Notes: generated from the sequence alone by a model not told the origin. Shown: positions 8,896 through 17,554, numbered from the stretch's first letter. The stretch: DNA of 64,000 nt from Oscillospiraceae bacterium (GCA_015063325.1 SVUK01000003.1:62001-126000); one strand, 5' to 3'. Numbers and translations are program-made.

Positions 8896-8923
8896 GATAG
8901 ATAGATAGATAGACAGATAGATA
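8896..8923 (+). repeat. GATA tetranucleotide microsatellite, 7 units
   Basis: Seven GATA units, the fifth changed to GACA, fill the gap between iscS and the CGGAGG ribosome binding site of iscU. Slippage here would change leader length without touching either coding sequence. Confidence 0.95.
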
Positions 8924-8937
8924 CGGAGGAAAATAAA

Positions 8938-9378
8938 ATGCTTTACAGTGAAAAAGTGATGGATCACTTTCAAAATCCGCGCAATGTGGGCAAAATGGAC
9001 GATGCCGACGGCATTGGCGAGGTCGGCAATGCCAAATGCGGCGATATTATGAAAATGTATATCAAGGTGGATGAAAACGGCATTATCACCGACGTCAAAT
9101 TCAACACCTTCGGTTGCGGAAGCGCGATTGCCTCCTCCTCGATGGCAACCGAAATGATCAAGGGCAAGCCGATTGACGAAGCGCTCAAGCTTTCCAACAA
9201 AGCGGTTGTGGAAGCCTTGGACGGACTGCCGGCGCACAAATTGCACTGCTCGGTGCTTGCCGAAGAGGCGGTGCGTGCCGCCGTGAAAGACTACTACGAC
9301 AAACACGGCATCGCCTATAATCCCGACGAATTCTGCGCCGGAGACTGCGCCCATTGCCACGAGCACGACGCGCAATAA
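8938..9378 (+). CDS. iscU: Iron-sulfur cluster assembly scaffold, IscU/NifU-N type
   Basis: This is the scaffold on which IscS-derived sulfur and iron form a [2Fe-2S] cluster before transfer to client proteins. The 146-residue protein has the three IscU cysteine sites: AKCGD (near 34), FGCGSA (near 60) and LHCS (near 104). The DEFCAGDCAHCHEH tail adds three cysteines and two histidines after the normal IscU fold. This extension is shared with some clostridial NifU-like scaffolds and may bind another metal. It is the last gene of the iscR-iscS-iscU set and is preceded by a GATA microsatellite and CGGAGG. Confidence 0.93.
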   Translation: MLYSEKVMDHFQNPRNVGKMDDADGIGEVGNAKCGDIMKMYIKVDENGIITDVKFNTFGCGSAIASSSMATEMIKGKPIDEALKLSNKAVVEALDGLPAHKLHCSVLAEEAVRAAVKDYYDKHGIAYNPDEFCAGDCAHCHEHDAQ

Positions 9379-9389
9379 CGCAATCAAAT

Positions 9390-9447
9390 AAGACCGCGAG
9401 AGGGGAGGAACCTTTTTTCAAAAAGGTTCCTCCCCTCTCGCGGTCTT
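9390..9447. terminator. Bidirectional terminator between iscU and nadE
   Basis: A perfect 28-bp stem (9390-9417 with 9420-9447) has a 2-base loop. It has a purine-rich GAGAGGGGAGGAACC arm and T/A-rich centre. It lies between convergent genes and can end transcription from both sides. Confidence 0.85.
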
Positions 9448-9456
9448 TTCCTTCTT

Positions 9457-10197
9457 TCACCCCTCAAATTTCGGCATGGGGAGAAGTTTGTGGAGATTGA
9501 GCGCGTGCAGGCGGTCGATTTTGGCTTTGGCGTCCGGCTTTGTGGCAAGGTCGTCCTCGCCGCGGATATAACGGTCGAGGTCGGCATAGGTAAAGCCGAG
9601 GTTCTCCTCGTCGGTTTTGCCGGAAAGCCCGTCCGAGGGGGTTTTATAAATCAATTCGCGCGGAAGAGCCAGCTCCTCGCCAATCTGCAGAACTTCGGTC
9701 ACTGTGAGCGAGGAGAGCGGCGAAAAATCGCCGGCGGCATCCCCGAATTTGGTGGAATACCCAACCCAGTCCTCGGAGAGGTTGCAGGTGTTCACCACGC
9801 GGCCGCCAACGCAGGCGGCAACGGCATAAAGAGTGGTCATCCGAACGCGCGCGGGCGTGTTGACCTTTGCTTGATTGGACGGTTCCATGTGGGTTTTGAA
9901 CTCGGCAAAAAAAGCGTCCACGGTGGAGCCGATATTGATCGTGACCGATGGAATCCCAAGCGTTTTTACCAGCAGATGGCTGTAAGAAATATCCGATTGT
10001 TCGCCCTGCGGCATCAGGACGCCGAGAACGCGGTCTTTCCCCAGCGCACGCGCGCAAACCGCGGCGGCAACCGAGCTATCCTTGCCGCCCGAAATGCCGA
10101 TAACGGCTTTGGCGTCAGGCGCGGCGGTCTCGGCAAAATAAGTGCGCACCCATTCAACAAGTTTTTCCAGTGTTTCTTTCGCATGAAAAGTTGACAT
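9457..10197 (-). CDS. nadE: NH3-dependent NAD+ synthetase
   Basis: This enzyme converts nicotinate adenine dinucleotide to NAD+ with ATP and ammonia, the final step of NAD biosynthesis. The 246-residue size matches the short form with no glutaminase domain. GISGGKDSS (near residue 34) is the ATP-pyrophosphatase P-loop. STKFGDAAGDFSPL is the conserved substrate and Mg loop. It is the third gene of a minus-strand group with the RNHCP protein and yggT. The ATG has GGGAG about 10 bases upstream. Confidence 0.93.
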   Translation of the reverse strand: MSTFHAKETLEKLVEWVRTYFAETAAPDAKAVIGISGGKDSSVAAAVCARALGKDRVLGVLMPQGEQSDISYSHLLVKTLGIPSVTINIGSTVDAFFAEFKTHMEPSNQAKVNTPARVRMTTLYAVAACVGGRVVNTCNLSEDWVGYSTKFGDAAGDFSPLSSLTVTEVLQIGEELALPRELIYKTPSDGLSGKTDEENLGFTYADLDRYIRGEDDLATKPDAKAKIDRLHALNLHKLLPMPKFEG

Positions 10198-10221
10198 TTT
10201 AATAAAACTCCCTTCCGAATA

Positions 10222-10500
10222 TCAGGCAAAAAAGGTCATCAGTCCGCGTAAAACGGCAATGAGAATAACAACGGCGAAAAACGGAACGTCAATCGGCGTT
10301 TCCTGAAACCAGTCCATTTTTTCAAACAACATTCGCACCGGGTGAATCATCGGTTCGGTGATCATATAGAGCAATCCCGAGAGCCAACCCTCGCCGGTGG
10401 GATCGAACCAGGAAAGAATGGCGCGCAGAAAAAGAGCCGCCCAAAGAACGGTCAACATTCCCGAAAGCGTATGATAAAGAATGGAATGAAACAGCTCCAT
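10222..10500 (-). CDS. YggT-family membrane protein
   Basis: The start at 10500 gives 92 residues and has AAGGAG 7 bases upstream. A longer reading would add 13 polar residues with no ribosome site. Two hydrophobic helices (about 5-27 and 68-90) flank a loop with LRAILSWFDP and ITEPMIHPVRMLFE. This matches the YggT/YlmG repeat, where a SWF or SWI motif is followed by TEPxLxPxR. Relatives act in chromosome or membrane organisation near cell division genes, but a precise role is not known. It sits between the RNHCP gene and nadE. Confidence 0.85.
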   Translation of the reverse strand: MELFHSILYHTLSGMLTVLWAALFLRAILSWFDPTGEGWLSGLLYMITEPMIHPVRMLFEKMDWFQETPIDVPFFAVVILIAVLRGLMTFFA

Positions 10501-10559
10501 CTGCTTCTCCTTTCCCGAAAAAATGCCTTTCCGGTGCAAAAATCAATGATAGGATATGC

Positions 10560-10889
10560 TCAAATTTTACCCGCCGTTAAACGGATCAGCAACGAGAGAT
10601 TGTCCGGCTGGACCTTCGCCTCATGCGCGGCGCGGCAACGGCTCTCGACACCGCACTTGCGGCACCGGTGAACGATGACGTATCCTCGTCGGGCGTCCGG
10701 CTCCACGCGAATCGGCTCCATATCGCCGCCGCATTCCGCCGCCCGATCGCCGGGATTGACATCCACATGGATCGACCAAAGGCAAAACGGGCAGTGGTTG
10801 CGAGAGGTATACCCCAAAGGCTCCACCGTTTTGCCACAATGTGAGCAGACGAATCCGCTGTCATTTTTCACAAATCGCTTCTGCTCCAT
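10560..10889 (-). CDS. RNHCP domain protein (zinc-binding, function unknown)
   Basis: The 109-residue protein has CSHCGKTV near the N-terminus and the name-giving SRNHCPFCL motif near residues 29-37. Later come HVDVNPGDRAAEC and CRKCGVESRCR, giving several CxxC pairs likely to bind zinc. RNHCP proteins occur across Firmicutes and Actinobacteria and have no settled role; an RNA-related function is often guessed. It is the first gene of the yggT-nadE group, behind a TTGACT/TAAAAT promoter. Confidence 0.88.
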   Translation of the reverse strand: MEQKRFVKNDSGFVCSHCGKTVEPLGYTSRNHCPFCLWSIHVDVNPGDRAAECGGDMEPIRVEPDARRGYVIVHRCRKCGVESRCRAAHEAKVQPDNLSLLIRLTAGKI

Positions 10890-10924
10890 TCCGACGTTCC
10901 CTCCCGTTTACAAACTCTTTTTCT

Positions 10925-10953
10925 ATTTTACCACAAGAGAGGGAAAAAGTCAA
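10925..10953 (-). promoter_or_regulatory. Promoter of RNHCP-yggT-nadE
   Basis: A minus-strand TTGACT (10948-10953), a 17-base spacer and TAAAAT (10925-10930) lie about 35 bases before the RNHCP start. Confidence 0.75.
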
Positions 10954-10999
10954 CCGTTCGACGCCTTTACGTTTCTTTTTTTGAAAAGATGAAAAAACC

Positions 11000-11028
11000 T
11001 TGTTTTTTTCTACTGAATATGGTAAAAT
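11000..11028 (+). promoter_or_regulatory. Promoter of the acyl-adenylate ligase homologue
   Basis: TTGTTT (11000-11005), a 17-base spacer and TAAAAT (11023-11028). An in-frame ATG at 11030 falls directly behind the -10 and would not be on the transcript, which supports the GTG start at 11081. Confidence 0.65.
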
Positions 11029-11080
11029 AATGGTAGAAAGACTTGATCCGTCAATTCAGAGGAAAGAAGGTGCTCTCAAA

Positions 11081-12712
11081 GTGGCATATCAGAATTATCC
11101 GGTCAACGAATGCGAAAATCTCGCCTCTCTCGTCCTGCAAAGCGCTTCGGCTTTCGGTCAGCGAACGGCGTTTTGCGAAAAACGCGACGGCGTCACCGTC
11201 ACCTATTCCTATGCACGGCTTGGCACCGATGTCTTTTCGCTTGTCGCTGCCCTTTCCGCGCGCGGACTTGTGGGCGCTCGGATACTGATCGCCGGGCAGA
11301 ACTGCTATCATTTTGTCCTCTCTTTTTTGGCGGTCACCGCCGCAGGCTGTTGCGCGATTCCGGTGGATCACGCCGCCGACGCCGAGGCGTTCGAGGCGCT
11401 GGCAAAACGTACCGGCGCGCAGGCAGCAATCCTTTCGCCCGACTTTATTCCGAAATCCGACCGCCTGCCATCATCTGTCCGCCGCTTCTCGTTTGCCGAT
11501 CTTGACGACCTAATCGCCGAGGGAGACGCGCTTTCCGTTGACCCCAGCGCGCTCCGACTTCCCGAGCCCGATCTTGTCGCCGCCGTCTTTTTCACAGCCG
11601 ATGCCTGCCGGGGAGTCATGCTCTCGCACCGTAACCTCTGCTTTGACGCCGCTGCCGTTTGCAAAATGGTGGAAGTGCGACCGGACGACGTTTTCCTCTC
11701 GGTCCTTCCGATTCACCATGCCTACGAAATGACCTGCGGCATTCTTGTACCGCTTCTTTCGGGCGCAAAAATTGCGTTTTCCGAAGGACTGCGCTATCTG
11801 ACGCGAGAAATGAAGGAATACCACCCGACCGTGCTCAACTGCGTCCCCTACCTTGCCGAGGTCATGTACCAAAAGGTGATGGCAGGTATTCGCCGCCAAG
11901 GATTGGAGGGGCATGTAAAAAATATGATCCGCGTAACCAGCGCGATTCTGCCCGAAAAAGCCGCGCTTGCCGCAAAACGCCGCGCCTTTTCCTTTATCCA
12001 TAAAAGTTTCGGCGGTCATTTGCGCTTGATCCTGACCACCGGCGCGCCTGCCGATCCCACCGTGATGCGCGGATTCCGCAAATTCGGCATTCTCGCTATT
12101 CAGTCCTATTCCATTGTGGAATGTTCTCCGGTCGCCGCCATCAACCGCGACCGCTTCTACCGCGCCACCTCGGCAGGACTTCCCATGCCCGAAACGGTGC
12201 TGGATATTTACGATATGAACGAGGAGGGACTGGGCGAGATCCGCGTAAAGGGCAAAAATATTATGCTCGGCTATTTTGACGATGCCGAAACAACCAAAGC
12301 CGTCCTGAAAAACGGTTGGTTCTATACCGGCGACCTTGGATTTTTCGATCCCGACGGATTTCTCCGCGTCATCGGGCGCAAGAAAAACCTCGTCATCACC
12401 GCCTCGGGCAAACGCATTTACCCAGAGGAAATTGAAGCGCTGCTCAACGAAAATAAGCTCATCGCCGAATCGCTTGTACGAATCGTTCCCGATCGTTCGG
12501 CGGAAGGCGTTCACGTTGAGGCAACCATTCACCCTGACCGCGTCGCCGTCGCCGCCCTCCGGGATGACAATCCCAAACAGCGCGCCGCTGTTGAGATCCG
12601 CGCCGCTGTTGACGAACTCAACCGTATCTTGCCGCCAACCAAACGAATCAAACGATTCACCGTCTCCGCATCTCCCCTTCCGCGCACCCCGTCCGGAAGA
12701 TTGGTGAGGTAG
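11081..12712 (+). CDS. Acyl-adenylate-forming ligase homologue with degenerate catalytic motifs
   Basis: The fold is that of AMP-binding (ANL) enzymes closest to long-chain acyl-CoA synthetases. LSHRNL, PIHHAYE, YTGDLGFFDPDGF and GRKKNLVITASGKRIYPEE are all recognisable. Several key motifs are not normal. The P-loop that should read SGTTGxPK before GVMLSH is replaced by ADACR, three residues shorter and without the lysine. The adenine-binding YGLTE is YSIVE. The C-terminal catalytic lysine position reads TPSGRLVR. The GTG start (543 residues) has AAGGTG upstream and fits the promoter. It may be a reduced-activity or non-catalytic member, or use unusual chemistry. It is a single gene between two hairpin junctions. 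Confidence 0.85.
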   Translation: MAYQNYPVNECENLASLVLQSASAFGQRTAFCEKRDGVTVTYSYARLGTDVFSLVAALSARGLVGARILIAGQNCYHFVLSFLAVTAAGCCAIPVDHAADAEAFEALAKRTGAQAAILSPDFIPKSDRLPSSVRRFSFADLDDLIAEGDALSVDPSALRLPEPDLVAAVFFTADACRGVMLSHRNLCFDAAAVCKMVEVRPDDVFLSVLPIHHAYEMTCGILVPLLSGAKIAFSEGLRYLTREMKEYHPTVLNCVPYLAEVMYQKVMAGIRRQGLEGHVKNMIRVTSAILPEKAALAAKRRAFSFIHKSFGGHLRLILTTGAPADPTVMRGFRKFGILAIQSYSIVECSPVAAINRDRFYRATSAGLPMPETVLDIYDMNEEGLGEIRVKGKNIMLGYFDDAETTKAVLKNGWFYTGDLGFFDPDGFLRVIGRKKNLVITASGKRIYPEEIEALLNENKLIAESLVRIVPDRSAEGVHVEATIHPDRVAVAALRDDNPKQRAAVEIRAAVDELNRILPPTKRIKRFTVSASPLPRTPSGRLVR

Positions 12713-12721
12713 GGGAAGACC

Positions 12722-12767
12722 TTGAGGGGGAGAAAACCTTTTTGAAAAAAAGTTTTCTCCCCCTCAA
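12722..12767. terminator. Hairpin after the ligase homologue
   Basis: A 16-bp stem (12722-12737 with 12752-12767) has a GAGGGGGAG purine arm and an inner T5/A5 pairing. It lies 10 bases past the ligase stop codon. Confidence 0.75.
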
Positions 12768-12824
12768 ACTCTCTCTCTTTCAAAAAACTTAAAAAATTTT
12801 TAAAATTCTTTTGGGCGGAGAGAG

Positions 12825-12874
12825 TGCAGGGGGAGGAGCGCTTTTCTTAGAAGAAAAGCGCTCCTCCCCCTGCA
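12825..12874. terminator. Hairpin after dnaE
   Basis: A perfect 24-bp stem (12825-12848 with 12851-12874), 2-base loop, with the purine-rich arm TGCAGGGGGAGGAGCGC, lies 14 bases past the dnaE stop. With the preceding hairpin it separates convergent genes. Confidence 0.8.
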
Positions 12875-12887
12875 AATTTCTCTTTTT

Positions 12888-15800
12888 TTATTTCAAAATC
12901 ACATTTTCTTTCCCGAGAAGATCGCGGAACTGTGCAAGCAGATAATCGCTCAACGCAATTCCGGCATGGTCAAAGTCGTACTGTTTCGTGGACGCATCAT
13001 AAAAGACGACCGGAAAACCGCCCTCAAAGATTTGGGTCAAATTTTCGGCTTTGCGGTATTGCTCGCATTCTTTGTCGGGCACACGCAAAAACAGACGTTT
13101 GGGGCGTTGCGTTTGCGAAGGTTGTTTTGCAGCTTGCGGTGCGGCTTTTTCAACGGCAGATACTTGCGAAGATGTCAATGGTTCTTTGAAATCGGCATTT
13201 TCAACCAACTCCTCTACCGATGCGACCAGCAGTTTCGGCGTTTCCTCGTCGCGTACCGAAAGCGCGCCCGAAACAAACACGGCGCGATCTTTTTGCAAAA
13301 GCGGCGAAATGGCGGCAAACACCGAGGAAAACGCCACACATTCCATTTCGGCATACTGATCCTCCACCGTAAAGAACGCCATGCGCTCGCCGGAACGGGT
13401 ATTCTTGACCGAAATCGCCGTAATCATACCGGCAATGCGAATGCGCAGGCGGTCGGGCAGATCATTCTCGCCTGAAACAAATTTGGAAATCGGATCGGGA
13501 GACAGAATGGACAAATGGCGCGAAAAACTTTCCATCATTGATCCCGAGAAAAACATTCCGGCAACCTCGCGCTCCATCATCAACTTTTCCCGAACGGTCA
13601 GGTCAGGCAGGGGCGGATAGGAAAACGCAGGCGACCGCTCGGCACCGCCGGGCATGGAGAACATATCAAGTTGCCCCAAAAGGTTGTTCTTTCCTTTTTG
13701 CACGGCTTGGTCCAAAAGCGTTTCGCACGCAACCAACAGCCGACTGCGGTAAACGCCCAGCCGATCGAAGGTTCCGGCTTTAATCAGGGACTCCACCATG
13801 CGGCGATTGAGATCGCTTGTCGGCATCCGGTTGACAAAATCTTCAAACGAGGCAAATTTTCCGTTTTTGCGCTCGGCAAAGATATGGTTTAGGAACTGCT
13901 CGCCCACATTTTTAATGGCAAGCAGACCAAAGCGAATATCGTTGCCGTCCACCGAAAAATCGGCGCGGCTCTCGTTGATATCGGGCGGCAAAACGCGGAT
14001 ACCGCGAGAGGAACACTCGGAAATATACTCGGCAATTTTCGCCTGATTCCCCAACACACTCGTCATCAACGCACACAAATATTCGCGTGGAAAATGCTGT
14101 TTGAGATAGGCGGTGCGGTAGGAGATAACGGCGTAAGCGGCAGCGTGCGATTTGTTGAAAGCGTAGTTTGCAAAGCTCTCCATATCGGAAAACAGCTTTT
14201 CCGCCGCGGAAGGGTCAATTCCGCGCTCCTTCGCGCCGACAACAAACGTTTCGCGCTCGGCAAGCAAAACCTTGGCTTTTTTCTTGGACATGGCACGGCG
14301 AACCACGTCGGCGTGCCCGAAGGTATAGCCGGCAAGTTCGCGGAAAACGCTCATCACCTGCTCTTGATAAACGATGACGCCATAGGTGGAGGACAGAATC
14401 GGCTCCAGCTCTGGAATATCGTAGTGCACCGTTTCGGGATGATGCCGCCCCTCAATAAAGCGCGGAATAAAATCCATGGGACCGGGGCGGTAAAGCGCAA
14501 TGGCGGCAATCACATCCTCAATGCGTTCCGGGGCGAGAGAGGTCAGCATTTTCTGCATTCCGGCAGATTCCAGCTGAAATACGCCGCCGGTCTTGCCGGA
14601 TGAAATCAGCCGATAGGTCTCAGCGTCGTCCATGGGCAGATTTTCCAAATCAAACTCCGGCATTCTCTCGCGGATCATCGTTTCGGCGTCGTGCAGAATG
14701 GTCAGATAGCGGAGCGCAAGAAAATCGAATTTCAACAGCCCCAGGCGGGCGATGGTATCCATGTCAAACTGCGTAACCACCGTACCGTTGCTGATGGCGA
14801 GAGGCACGTAATCGGAAACGGGTCGATCGGTAATGACCACTCCTGCCGCGTGTACCGACATATTGCGCGGCATTCCCTCCAGCGCCATGGCTGTATCCAC
14901 CAAACGGCGCACTTTTTCGGAACTTTCGTAAAGCTCCTTCAAATCCCGGTTTTTCAGAGCGGCGGAAATGGTAATCCCCAATTCCTGCGGTACCGCTTTG
15001 GCAACCACATCGACATCGGCATAGGGCATTCCAAGGGCACGTCCAACGTCGCGAATGGCGGCGCGCGCCGCAAGCGTTCCGAAAGTGATGATTTGCGAAA
15101 CATGGTCTTTTCCGTACCGCTCGGCAACATAGTCGATGACCTCGTCGCGGCGGTTGTAGCAAAAGTCCATATCAATATCCGGCATACTGACGCGTTCGGG
15201 GTTGAGAAAGCGTTCAAACAAAAGATCGAACCGGAGCGGATCAACGTCGGTAATACCAAGCGAAAAGGCAACGAGACTCCCGGCTCCGGAACCGCGCCCC
15301 GGTCCTACCGGAATCTCCTTGGAACGCGCAAAAGAAACATAATCCTGAACAATGAGAAAATAATCGGCATAGCCCATACTGTTGATGACCGAAAGCTCGT
15401 AGTCCAGTCGCTCGCGGTATTCTTTTTCGGAATGGTCGCCGAAAACAATCGTTCCGTTTGCCACCCGTCCGTCAAAACCGCGCAGGGCAAGATCACGCAG
15501 GTATCCTTCGGCGCTCTCGCCCACCGGAACCGGAAATTTGGGCAGATAGGTAGTCTCAAAATCAAATTCCACATTGCAGCGCTCTGCAATTTGAACGGTA
15601 TTTTCAAACGCTTCGGGATAAGCGCCCAGCACCGCCGCCATTTCTTCCTCGCTTTTCAGGTAAAATTCGTCGGTCGCAAAGGCGGCAGGCCGCCCCATAT
15701 CCACAGTGGTGTTGGTTTGAATACACATCAGTACCGCCTGTGTGTCGGCGTCGCGCCGGCGCAAATAGTGACAGTCATTGGTGGCAACCAGCGGCAGATT

Positions 15801-16388
15801 GCAGGTCTTGGCAAGTTCTGCCAGCATGGGAATCATGCGCTTTTGCTCGGGCAAATTATGATTTTGCAATTCGATATAAAAATGATTCTTCCCGAACAGT
15901 TCGGCATAGCGGTTAGCCGTTTTCTCCGCCTCGGCAAAATCGCCCTTGGCAAGCAGTTTCGGAATCTTGCCGCCCAAACAGGCAGATAAGGCAATCAATC
16001 CTTCGGAATGGGTACGGAGCAGTTCTTCGTCCACACGCGGTTTGTTATAAAATCCCTCTGTAAAGGAAAGCGACACCATTGCGCAAAGGTTGCGGTAGCC
16101 AGTCTCGTTTTCGCAGAGCAGAACGAGATGATCGGCATACCCTTCGCCGGTGTTGGTTTTGGAAAAGCGCGACCCGTTGGCAACGTAAACCTCGCACCCA
16201 ATAATGGGTTTGATTCCCTCGGCACGGCATGCCTGCCAAAAGGCGACCGTACCGAACATGACTCCGTGATCGGTGATGGCAACGGCATTTTGCCCAACCT
16301 CTTTCACGCGCTTCGGAATATCCGTAACGCGGCAGGCGCCGTCAAGAAGACTGTATTCACTATGCAAATGCAGATGAACAAATCCCAT
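12888..16388 (-). CDS. dnaE: DNA polymerase III alpha subunit, DnaE type
   Basis: This is a replicative C-family DNA polymerase. It opens with a PHP domain (HLHLHSEYSLLDG and ITDHGVMFG). The catalytic PDIDMDF aspartates lie near residue 400, followed by the palm/fingers region, a helix-hairpin-helix and an OB-fold (about 990-1070). No exonuclease domain is present, so it is DnaE rather than PolC. The ATG at 16388 (1,166 residues) has AAGGAG 8 bases upstream; a GTG three codons earlier overlaps that site and is less likely. It follows whiA after 192 bases filled with 21-bp tandem repeats. Confidence 0.95.
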   Translation of the reverse strand: MGFVHLHLHSEYSLLDGACRVTDIPKRVKEVGQNAVAITDHGVMFGTVAFWQACRAEGIKPIIGCEVYVANGSRFSKTNTGEGYADHLVLLCENETGYRNLCAMVSLSFTEGFYNKPRVDEELLRTHSEGLIALSACLGGKIPKLLAKGDFAEAEKTANRYAELFGKNHFYIELQNHNLPEQKRMIPMLAELAKTCNLPLVATNDCHYLRRRDADTQAVLMCIQTNTTVDMGRPAAFATDEFYLKSEEEMAAVLGAYPEAFENTVQIAERCNVEFDFETTYLPKFPVPVGESAEGYLRDLALRGFDGRVANGTIVFGDHSEKEYRERLDYELSVINSMGYADYFLIVQDYVSFARSKEIPVGPGRGSGAGSLVAFSLGITDVDPLRFDLLFERFLNPERVSMPDIDMDFCYNRRDEVIDYVAERYGKDHVSQIITFGTLAARAAIRDVGRALGMPYADVDVVAKAVPQELGITISAALKNRDLKELYESSEKVRRLVDTAMALEGMPRNMSVHAAGVVITDRPVSDYVPLAISNGTVVTQFDMDTIARLGLLKFDFLALRYLTILHDAETMIRERMPEFDLENLPMDDAETYRLISSGKTGGVFQLESAGMQKMLTSLAPERIEDVIAAIALYRPGPMDFIPRFIEGRHHPETVHYDIPELEPILSSTYGVIVYQEQVMSVFRELAGYTFGHADVVRRAMSKKKAKVLLAERETFVVGAKERGIDPSAAEKLFSDMESFANYAFNKSHAAAYAVISYRTAYLKQHFPREYLCALMTSVLGNQAKIAEYISECSSRGIRVLPPDINESRADFSVDGNDIRFGLLAIKNVGEQFLNHIFAERKNGKFASFEDFVNRMPTSDLNRRMVESLIKAGTFDRLGVYRSRLLVACETLLDQAVQKGKNNLLGQLDMFSMPGGAERSPAFSYPPLPDLTVREKLMMEREVAGMFFSGSMMESFSRHLSILSPDPISKFVSGENDLPDRLRIRIAGMITAISVKNTRSGERMAFFTVEDQYAEMECVAFSSVFAAISPLLQKDRAVFVSGALSVRDEETPKLLVASVEELVENADFKEPLTSSQVSAVEKAAPQAAKQPSQTQRPKRLFLRVPDKECEQYRKAENLTQIFEGGFPVVFYDASTKQYDFDHAGIALSDYLLAQFRDLLGKENVILK

Positions 16389-16416
16389 TGGTCGCACTCC
16401 TTTCCTTTTTTGCTCC

Positions 16417-16538
16417 GATTTACTTTAAGCTACCTTTGATTTACTTTAGACCATCTTGAATTTACTTTAGACAACTTTTGATTTATTTCTGAATGACTTT
16501 AATTTATTTCAAACAATTTTTTGTTTATTTCAGACTTT
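16417..16538 (-). repeat. 21-bp tandem repeat array between whiA and dnaE
   Basis: Five exact-length 21-bp units (16417, 16438, 16459, 16480 and 16501 onward) and a shorter sixth share the core ATTTACTTTAGAC or ATTTATTTC on the plus strand. On the transcribed minus strand each reads GTCTAAAGTAAAT or GTTTGAAATAAAT, so each has a TAA. Units diverge gradually along the array. The array ends next to the dnaE ribosome binding site. Confidence 0.9.
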
Positions 16539-16580
16539 AATTATCAAAATTATTTTTCGTTTCTCGGTTTCCGGATATTT

Positions 16581-17468
16581 TTATTCCACCGCGTCTAAAA
16601 GGCGGCGCAAACGGTGATTCAAACCCGATTTTGTAATGGGGGGGTTGTGCAAAAGGGCAAGCTCGTCCAAAGACGATTCGGGGTTTTCCAGCCGCAACCG
16701 CGCCGTTTCGCGCAGTTCTTCCGAAAGATTGCCCAGTTTTCCTGTCTCTTTCAAATAGGAAATGGCTTCCACCTGCCGTGCCGACGCCGAGACCGTACGC
16801 GCAAGGTTGCGCGTTTCGCAGTTGGTCATGCGATTTTCATAACTGCGAATATCGCGCATAATACGCGCATTCATCATTTCAAAAGTTTCGCGCTGAGCGC
16901 CCATCATGGTAAAAAGATCCTCCACCGAAGCAGCTTTTTTAAAGTAAAAGCCGGTACGATTTCCCCGTTTTATGCGTCCTGCCGGATAGCCGATCTCCTC
17001 AAAAAAAGCGGAAACGACCGTTTCAGAGGCAGATGGGACGAGAAATTCCATATGAATCGCCTTTTGCAAATCATTAACCGTTCCTAAAGAGAGAAACATT
17101 CCGCGCAAAAAGGCGCCGTTGCATTCCTCGCATCGGGCGCCGAAAACACTGGCAAGGTCCTCTGCATTCGAGGTTTGCATATGATCCAATAACCGCCGAA
17201 ACGAGGGAGAGGCAAACAAAACCTCTTCGTAATATTTGCCGCAAAAGCCGATTTTTCGGTGCATCGGTTCTTTGGAAAATTGCACGCGCAACTCGGCAGC
17301 GGCAAGATCGGCGGTCTGCCCATCGCGAAACCGCGCAATGGCTCCGCCTTTGTTTTCCGGGTCCGGAAACGCGACAAGAAAAAGCCCACAAATCAAGCAT
17401 CGCCGGCAACAATTCTTTTTGACCGGCACCGATAAAAGATCAGCGCGCACCGTATCGGCAAACGACAT
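16581..17468 (-). CDS. whiA: WhiA-type DNA-binding regulator (DUF199)
   Basis: The 295-residue protein has the WhiA layout. A LAGLIDADG-homing-endonuclease-like N-terminal domain contains KKNCCRRCLICGLFL and GAFLRGMFLSLGTVND. The C-terminal helix-turn-helix has LRLENPESSLDELA and ITKSGLNHRLRRL. WhiA binds DNA and affects sporulation in Actinobacteria and chromosome segregation or division in Firmicutes. The ATG has GGAGGTG 8 bases upstream. It lies after murB and before dnaE on one strand, probably in one transcript. In many Firmicutes whiA follows yvcJ and yvcK, which are not in this window. Confidence 0.93.
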   Translation of the reverse strand: MSFADTVRADLLSVPVKKNCCRRCLICGLFLVAFPDPENKGGAIARFRDGQTADLAAAELRVQFSKEPMHRKIGFCGKYYEEVLFASPSFRRLLDHMQTSNAEDLASVFGARCEECNGAFLRGMFLSLGTVNDLQKAIHMEFLVPSASETVVSAFFEEIGYPAGRIKRGNRTGFYFKKAASVEDLFTMMGAQRETFEMMNARIMRDIRSYENRMTNCETRNLARTVSASARQVEAISYLKETGKLGNLSEELRETARLRLENPESSLDELALLHNPPITKSGLNHRLRRLLDAVE

Positions 17469-17554
17469 GGCTTTTTCACCTCCGTTTCCTTTATTTTCAT
17501 CATTTTAAAACCACATGTAAATTAAAAAACAATTGATTTTCTCATACATGTCCT

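Noticed and set aside
8896-8923. Phase-variable coding repeat in iscS or iscU
   Set aside because: The GATA tract lies wholly between the stop of iscS and the ribosome site of iscU, so it cannot shift a reading frame.
11000-11080. Longer N-terminus for the ligase homologue (TTG at 11000 or ATG at 11030)
   Set aside because: Both lie in or right behind the promoter elements and lack a ribosome site; GTG 11081 has AAGGTG and fits homologue starts.
16417-16538. CRISPR array between whiA and dnaE
   Set aside because: Units are contiguous 21-bp tandem copies with gradual drift, without distinct spacers or cas genes.
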